Source: Prevotella disiens JCM 6334 = ATCC 29426 (GTDB lineage Bacteria > Bacteroidota > Bacteroidia > Bacteroidales > Bacteroidaceae). From it: 45,746 nt of DNA. Positions 41,645-45,746 of the stretch are shown piece by piece. Every line of letters begins with the position of its first letter. Within the stretch, counting starts at the first letter, position 1. Made by a program: the position numbers and the translations under genes. The stretch covers positions 1 through 45,746 of the forward strand of contig NZ_BAIS01000014.1 of the NCBI RefSeq assembly GCF_000613345.1, read 5' to 3'. A model generated the notes under the pieces. The model did not search any database. It saw only the letters and a list, made by a program, of their open reading frames with translations, and was not told the DNA's origin.

Positions 41645-42158
41645 ATCCAACAACTCCTATCAGTCTCTTTATTTTGTTAATTATATACAAACAAGAGTCG
41701 AATTTGTTAAAAATAAAGCGTGAAACATTGGCAAGAAGGCGGATTTTACGAACTACAAAAATATTATTCGCAAATAAACGCAAGATTGGTGTGCAAACGT
41801 AACTTTTTAGTAGTGAAACTTTTGCGCCCATCTATGGGATATTTGTGCAACAAAACACGCATAAAATGTTCGCAAAATAAACAATAAAGGTAATATAAAG
41901 AATAGAAATAGCGTTGCAAAAGCTATTGTTTTGCACGCTAAGATAATTATAAAAATATATCTATCTGAAAATAAAGAAGTTACCTTATTGACACAACTAA
42001 ACAGGTAACGATTTGGAAACGAGCGAGCTACTTGGCTTCGCTGCTTTCTGCCTAACAAAGAACGCTTGTTATTCCGTTTGCAAAGATAATACTTTGTTAC
42101 CGAATAACAAGCATTTTTAATGAGATATTCTTCTTTCTGCATTTTGTTCAGGCGTGAG
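41645..42158. other. Gene-poor junction between core DNA and the mobilizable element
   Basis: About 510 nt with no convincing gene. It contains a consensus promoter inside a perfect inverted repeat (42064-42112) and a weaker inverted repeat (GTTACC/GGTAAC, 41979-42009). The short frames on the minus strand (41634-41831, 41807-42238) overlap the promoter or the relaxase gene and have no recognisable similarity. The element's end probably lies here, but I cannot see an attachment site. Confidence 0.4.
42064..42112 (-). promoter_or_regulatory. Promoter enclosed by an 11-bp perfect inverted repeat
   Basis: GCTTGTTATTC (42064-42074) and GAATAACAAGC (42102-42112) flank a -7 box TATCTTTG (42088-42081). 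The -33 element (CTTG, 42111-42108, 19 nt spacing) lies inside one arm. It would drive minus-strand transcription into 42074-41574, where no clear gene is found. Confidence 0.55.
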
Positions 42159-43220
42159 TTATAATCCCCTTCCACGTTTCTTCTTTCTGTTAGCTTGGTA
42201 TCTGAGTTTGCGCTGCCATGCAGCTTCGGCATAGTCATTGCCTTGCGTAGTAGGTGTAATCAAATCGCCTAACTCTTCCACAACTTCATCGGCTGCGCTA
42301 ACGATGGTGTCTGCCACCGCACCAATGGGATTCTGCACTTGTGGTGTGTCATTGTCTCGTGAAATTGAGGAGCGGCTTGGAGGTATGAGTTGATAACCTG
42401 TATCGGGATATTTGTTCTTGTCTGTTGGCTCTTGTACTGTTAGATGTGGTTTCCTTGATTCTTCCTTGTTGGTTGTTTCAAAGTTCTTCTGCAAGGAATG
42501 GTAGCCGAACTCCCTGCCGATTTCGGAAGCCTTGAACGATTGTCCACCAAATGAGAACTTCAAGCCATAGACCTTGCCCTGCTTGTTCTTCATACGCTCT
42601 ATGGTGATGCCGTTCTTGTTCAACTCGTAAAGGAACATGGAATGCCTGGTGATACCTATACCTTTGTACTTGTCAAGCAGGGCATAGCAGATTTGTTGTA
42701 CTTGCTGTTTTGTCTGCTCTCTTATTGGACTGGCTTTTGGCTCCTGATGCTGCTTTTTCGCCTTGACCTCCTTTGCGATGGTCAAGCCTTTCTCCCGACT
42801 GATTTCCTCCGCCATCCTTGCTGCCCTGTTGCTCACAAAAGTGGTATCATAGACTTCTCCGTACAGACTGATGCGGTTGGCAATGATGTGAATGTGTGTG
42901 TTGTCAGTGTCCTTGTGCGTTACCGCCACCCATTGATGGTTGTCAAGTCCCATTAGCTTGGCAAACAAATGGGCGATCCGCATCAGTTCGGACACGGGCA
43001 GTTTTTTCTCGTCCTGCGGTGCGATGCCGATTTCGATACGGAGAAACTTGTTCCTGCAACGGCTGTTGTAATCGCTGACTACTTTCATTTCCTCGTAGAT
43101 GGTCTTTGGATCTCTGCTGCAAAGATTGTGGAATGCAAGCCGACTACCGAGTTTGCCTTCCCTGAAAATATAGTCCAAAGCTGTGCTTCCGTGCGCTATC
43201 GCCTTGCATTTACCTATCAT
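42159..43220 (-). CDS. Mobilization relaxase (MobB/BmgA-like)
   Basis: The relaxase is predicted to nick oriT and lead the transferred strand. The N-terminal domain (about 1-130) has the three-histidine metal motif in VAVTHKDTDNTHIHIIANR (His102, His109, His111) and a candidate catalytic Tyr17 (STALDYIF). The C-terminal half is Gln/Lys-rich and ends in a basic run (RKKKRGRGL). The 353-residue length fits Bacteroides mobilizable-element relaxases. Its start overlaps the end of the MobC-like gene by 11 nt, suggesting translational coupling. Confidence 0.88.
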   Translation of the reverse strand: MIGKCKAIAHGSTALDYIFREGKLGSRLAFHNLCSRDPKTIYEEMKVVSDYNSRCRNKFLRIEIGIAPQDEKKLPVSELMRIAHLFAKLMGLDNHQWVAVTHKDTDNTHIHIIANRISLYGEVYDTTFVSNRAARMAEEISREKGLTIAKEVKAKKQHQEPKASPIREQTKQQVQQICYALLDKYKGIGITRHSMFLYELNKNGITIERMKNKQGKVYGLKFSFGGQSFKASEIGREFGYHSLQKNFETTNKEESRKPHLTVQEPTDKNKYPDTGYQLIPPSRSSISRDNDTPQVQNPIGAVADTIVSAADEVVEELGDLITPTTQGNDYAEAAWQRKLRYQANRKKKRGRGL

Positions 43221-43635
43221 TTCTTGTTAGATTTAAGACCTTATATACCTCATCATCCACACGAAAATGCGGGTCGTAAAACCGCTTAAATGCCTCTTTG
43301 GCACATAGCGAAAGGTTCTTGGTGATATGTAGCCAATCCTCGTCCTTGAGCTTGATGAGATTGGAAACCTGCCCGTAGAACCTTCCTGTATGTTGAAGAA
43401 TGGCAATGGCTTCCCTCTCATTGTCTGTCATCTTGGGAACAGCTGTTACTTCTCCGTTAAGGAGTATCTCACGGCAGTACTCTGAGAACTTCCGCCCTGT
43501 ACTTTCCGCTTTTGACTTGATACGATGCTTCTCCTCTAAGGTGCATCTTATCTTGATGAACTCTGTCTTGTTCATCCGCTGTTCTTCCTTATCCTTTGAC
43601 TGCCATCGGGCAGCTTTTCCTTTGTATCTATTCAT
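43210..43635 (-). CDS. MobC-like relaxosome accessory protein
   Basis: The 141-residue basic protein has a ribbon-helix-helix-like N-terminal part (EFIKIRCTLEEKHRIKSKAE, FSEYCREILLNGEV) and the MobC-type helix AILQHTGRFYGQVSNLIKLK. Such proteins bind oriT and help the relaxase open DNA. A GGAAA Shine-Dalgarno-like run lies just before the ATG at 43635. The oriT-like palindromes are about 95-145 nt upstream, as expected for a relaxosome operon. Confidence 0.82.
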   Translation of the reverse strand: MNRYKGKAARWQSKDKEEQRMNKTEFIKIRCTLEEKHRIKSKAESTGRKFSEYCREILLNGEVTAVPKMTDNEREAIAILQHTGRFYGQVSNLIKLKDEDWLHITKNLSLCAKEAFKRFYDPHFRVDDEVYKVLNLTRNDR

Positions 43636-43729
43636 ATAAGTTTCCTTTAAGAGTTAATCATTATAGATGATTTGTTGTTGCTTAATTTCTGAATGCTGAC
43701 CGATGAGAACGTAGTGATTACGGTCTAAT

Positions 43730-43780
43730 CTCCCCGACAGTCTGACGAGGGGAGCAAGAGCAGTTTGTGGGTACAAACTG
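43730..43780. other. Candidate oriT: two adjacent inverted repeats upstream of the mob genes
   Basis: CTCCCC/GGGGAG (43730-43754, with a partly self-complementary centre) is followed within 7 nt by the perfect 8-bp repeat CAGTTTGT/ACAAACTG (43761-43780, GGGT loop). They lie in the 362-nt non-coding gap before the MobC-like and relaxase genes, the usual oriT site. The nick site cannot be placed. Confidence 0.5.
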
Positions 43781-43924
43781 ACGTCTTGCAATATCAGCTA
43801 ACGAAACGTTTACGCACAAGGCGTTTTGCTGCAGAAAAGTAAATGCCGCGCATTCTGTGTTTAACTGCGTTCGTGGTGTTCCCATCATTCAGTATGTTTG
43901 ACCAATTTCTGTTGCTATGTTCTC

Positions 43925-43990
43925 TAAAAAAGGGTTGAGGGTTTTGAGTGGAATAATAGCCCCTTTTCCCAAAAGTCCTCGACCCTTTTC
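43925..43990 (-). terminator. Terminator after the DUF3408 gene
   Basis: On the minus strand AAAAGGGTCGAGG pairs with CCTCAACCCTTTT (one G-U) around a loop of about 36 nt, ending in a run of T. The large loop makes it weaker than the rplQ and rpoC terminators. It separates the DUF3408 gene from the oriT region. Confidence 0.55.
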
Positions 43991-43997
43991 CTGTGAT

Positions 43998-44426
43998 TTA
44001 CAATCTCCTCCATTTCTCTATGTCTTCACCATACTCCTCCAGATGGAGGCGCACGATGTTTTCCACGAAACTTGAAAGGTTGCTGCCCCTGTCGCCCAAT
44101 CTGCGCACGATGAAGTCGGCACGCTCCTGCGTTTCTCGGCTCAGATAGACCGCCTTTCGGTTGCTCAGTCTTGTTGGGACAAGGTAGGTTTGCTTGTAGG
44201 CTTCGAGCGTTTCCCTTCTCATCTTGGCACTGATGCGCCTTTGAACGGTTGCGTTCTCTGTATGCTGCGCAGGTTCAGAGTGCGTAGTGTTCTCTGTGTT
44301 CTGTTCGTTAGGCTCTTGAATAAGTCTTGCTTTCCTTGCCCGAAGTTCGGCAATGATATGTTCAGACGAATTTTCTATCTGATTTAGTCCAAAATACTGC
44401 TTGTCGGAATGGATTGTATTCTTCAT
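43998..44426 (-). CDS. DUF3408 family protein of mobilizable/conjugative elements
   Basis: The 142-residue protein has a charged, Asn/Thr/Glu-rich first half (NEQNTENTTHSEPAQHTENA) and the DUF3408-type second half: RRETLEAYKQTYLVPTRLSN, RKAVYLSRETQERADFIVRR, SNLSSFVENIVRLHLEEYGE. The last part resembles a ribbon-helix-helix DNA-binding unit. The family accompanies Bacteroides conjugative and mobilizable transposons, and its exact job is not known. It is downstream of the primase gene and ends with a terminator. Confidence 0.75.
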   Translation of the reverse strand: MKNTIHSDKQYFGLNQIENSSEHIIAELRARKARLIQEPNEQNTENTTHSEPAQHTENATVQRRISAKMRRETLEAYKQTYLVPTRLSNRKAVYLSRETQERADFIVRRLGDRGSNLSSFVENIVRLHLEEYGEDIEKWRRL

Positions 44427-44460
44427 TCCCTCGTTACTGACTTTTTGCTTTTCTATGTTT

Positions 44461-45465
44461 TTATCTCATTTTATGTTTGACTTGTTTTGATTTCATGTTT
44501 TGATTTTGTTCTTTAACCGACATCCGTATCCGTTCCTGCACTTTCTGCTGCTCCTGTTTACGCATACGGCTGACATGAAACTCGTTGAGGTCTTTGAAGT
44601 CCTTGTAATATCGGGACATATCCTCCACCTTGAAACCAGCTCTGATGAAATCGTTAGTAGCCCTTCGCCCTGCTTCATCATTGTCAAGGAAGGCAAGGAT
44701 ATGGGGCAGGTGTTGATCGTTCAGATAGCGAACTGTCCTTGCCACATTGCTCACGGAGTTCATCACAAGGCAGTGGCTGGCTATCTCCTCTTTCATTGAA
44801 AGAAAGGAGAGGAAGTCCATAAAGCCCTCAAACACGCATACAGGCAGTGGCTTGTCTATTGCGTGTTTTGTCTGTTTGTCCGTAAATATCAGAGTAATGT
44901 CCTTCGGAGCTATCGTTCCCTTGAACGTCTTGTCGTCACGAAGCTCATAGCCGCCAGAGAGATTAGCATAGCCGATGGCTTGATAGAGTCTGCTCCTTAC
45001 CTCATAGCTGATACATTTGAGGAAAGGTATAGCCTTTTCCATGTCAATGCAGCGTTCCTTCGTAAGATATTCCTGCAAATGTGGTGGCAGGGTGTCTGAT
45101 ATTTCTATCAGTCTCCTTGCTCCATTTACAGCCATCACAGGCTGGGAATTATTTGGCACGAAGTCTTTACGAGAACTATATGTTATATTATCGGAAGCGT
45201 TTTGTTCCAAACGGCAAATGGCTTCCGATAGCGTGCAGCTCTCCAAACGCATACAGAGGTCAATAATACTTCCGCCCCTACCTTCGGCATAGTCTATCCA
45301 GAGGTTCTTCTGTGTGTCCACCTTAAAACTCGGATGCGTTTCCTCTCTGAGTGGTGAGCGGTACAGCACATAGGAAGGTGTCCTACGTACAGGCTTGATG
45401 CCTTTCCTTTCAAGATACTCCACGATGGGGTATTGCTTGATGCGTGATAAATCTTCTTCTTTCAT
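44461..45465 (-). CDS. Primase-like protein with TOPRIM domain
   Basis: The N-terminal part (about 1-75: IVEYLERKGIKPVRRTPSYV, RSPLREETHPSFKVD, GGSIIDLCMRLE) follows the CHC2 primase zinc-domain pattern but lacks the metal cysteines, so the finger is degenerate. A TOPRIM domain follows, with Glu213 (VCVFEGFMDF) and Asp261/Asp263 (LAFLDNDEAGRRA). The 334-residue protein probably primes the transferred strand or element replication. It is the usual first gene of this mobilization segment. Confidence 0.85.
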   Translation of the reverse strand: MKEEDLSRIKQYPIVEYLERKGIKPVRRTPSYVLYRSPLREETHPSFKVDTQKNLWIDYAEGRGGSIIDLCMRLESCTLSEAICRLEQNASDNITYSSRKDFVPNNSQPVMAVNGARRLIEISDTLPPHLQEYLTKERCIDMEKAIPFLKCISYEVRSRLYQAIGYANLSGGYELRDDKTFKGTIAPKDITLIFTDKQTKHAIDKPLPVCVFEGFMDFLSFLSMKEEIASHCLVMNSVSNVARTVRYLNDQHLPHILAFLDNDEAGRRATNDFIRAGFKVEDMSRYYKDFKDLNEFHVSRMRKQEQQKVQERIRMSVKEQNQNMKSKQVKHKMR

Positions 45466-45746
45466 TGCTTTGATACTTTAATGGGTTGAATGATAATTAT
45501 TTATATTTGTCTGTTTTTATGGTTTTACTGTTTCCAAAGTTTTCCCCCTCCAAACTTTTTCATCTTTCTTCTTACTACATACTATTTTGTGATAAGTGAT
45601 TGATAATCAGTGTTACTTTGTAGTATAAGACAATACTACACATTCTACTACATTTGGCTACTACAAGTTTTAAGGAGCGGGCAGGGCAAGATTTTCCTAA
45701 TTTTGTAGACATAGATGGGGCTACCTCCGTTTCTTCGTTTGCTCAC
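45466..45746. other. Gap upstream of the primase gene, possibly with the tail of another gene at the edge
   Basis: The 280 nt are non-coding apart from the last ~25 bases, where one minus-strand frame reads EQTKKRR then TAG and might be the 3' end of an upstream gene; another frame is open for 33 codons. Too little is in view to decide. An iteron-like cluster occupies 45573-45665. Confidence 0.3.
45573..45665. repeat. Iteron-like cluster of TACTACA
   Basis: TACTACA occurs on the plus strand at 45573-45579, 45634-45640, 45646-45652 and 45659-45665 (the last three 12 and 13 nt apart). One inverted copy (TGTAGTA) at 45619-45625 pairs with the copy at 45634 into a GTAGTAT/ATACTAC hairpin. The regular spacing of about one helical turn suggests protein binding. 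Confidence 0.55.

Larger units (their letters stand above)
42064..45746 (-). mobile_element. Part of a Bacteroides-type mobilizable element
   Basis: Primase-like protein, DUF3408 protein, oriT-like palindromes, MobC-like protein and relaxase in a row are the typical mobilization segment of Bacteroidales mobilizable transposons. No integrase, coupling protein or conjugation genes are in view; these may lie beyond the right edge or be supplied in trans. The left boundary given is provisional. Confidence 0.7.

Noticed and set aside
41634..41831. Minus-strand frame of 65 codons
   Set aside because: It covers the -33 element region of the serine hydrolase promoter and has no recognisable similarity.
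42064..42112. Invertible promoter (phase switch) as the main reading
   Set aside because: The arms are 11 bp and enclose only 27 bp, much smaller than known invertible promoters; kept only as a lesser alternative.
41807..42238. Minus-strand frame of 143 codons with a hydrophobic stretch
   Set aside because: It overlaps the relaxase 3' end and reads through the promoter inverted repeat; the hydrophobic part comes from AT-rich DNA. A short peptide from an internal start cannot be fully excluded.

Overview
The window is Bacteroidales-like DNA, probably from Prevotellaceae, although the genus cannot be fixed from sequence alone. The signs are a type IX secretion sorting tail on a surface protein, DUF3467 and DUF3408 genes, Bacteroides-type mobilization genes, and promoters of the Bacteroidetes form (TTTG, about 19-20 nt, then TAnnTTTG) rather than the sigma70 form. 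Every gene I accept lies on the minus strand, so transcription runs from high to low coordinates.

Layout in transcription order. 45746-42159 is one end of a mobilizable element: primase-like protein, DUF3408 protein, an oriT-like region, a MobC-like protein and a relaxase. About 600 nt without a convincing gene follow, then a lipoprotein serine hydrolase (41573-40413). Next comes core housekeeping DNA: rpsU, xerC, hpf, then the classic cluster tRNA-Thr(TGT), tRNA-Tyr, tRNA-Gly, tRNA-Thr(GGT), tuf, tRNA-Trp, secE, nusG, rplK, rplA, rplJ, rplL, rpoB, rpoC, ending in a clear terminator at 25524-25552.

Between rpoC and the str genes lies an accessory stretch (25.3-19.8 kb). It holds a leucine-rich, T9SS-sorted surface protein, a DUF3467 gene, and a three-gene type II restriction-modification module (TdeIII-like endonuclease plus two adenine methyltransferases). 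Several short dispersed repeats are embedded in it. The str, S10, spc and alpha genes follow without large interruption: rpsL, rpsG, fusA, rpsJ, rplC, rplD, rplW, rplB, rpsS, rplV, rpsC, rplP, rpmC, rpsQ, rplN, rplX, rplE, rpsN, rpsH, rplF, rplR, rpsE, rpmD, rplO, secY, infA, rpmJ, rpsM, rpsK, rpsD, rpoA, rplQ, and a terminator. The map gene, often found between secY and infA, is absent. At the left edge is a partial gene whose product combines a YidD domain, a helical repeat region and a glycine-rich membrane segment.

Five genes carry a single-base frameshift: rpsD, rplD, rpoB, a DNA methyltransferase and the surface protein. Each is restored by adding or removing one base, usually in a short homopolymer. 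Three of the genes are essential, so base-calling error is by far the most likely cause; these frames should be read as intact genes until checked.

The less expected items are the YidD fusion, a possible rplL-rpoB attenuator, the restriction-modification island inside the rpoBC-str supercluster, promoter-bearing 30-bp direct repeats upstream of the DUF3467 gene, and the oriT-like and iteron-like regions of the mobile element.
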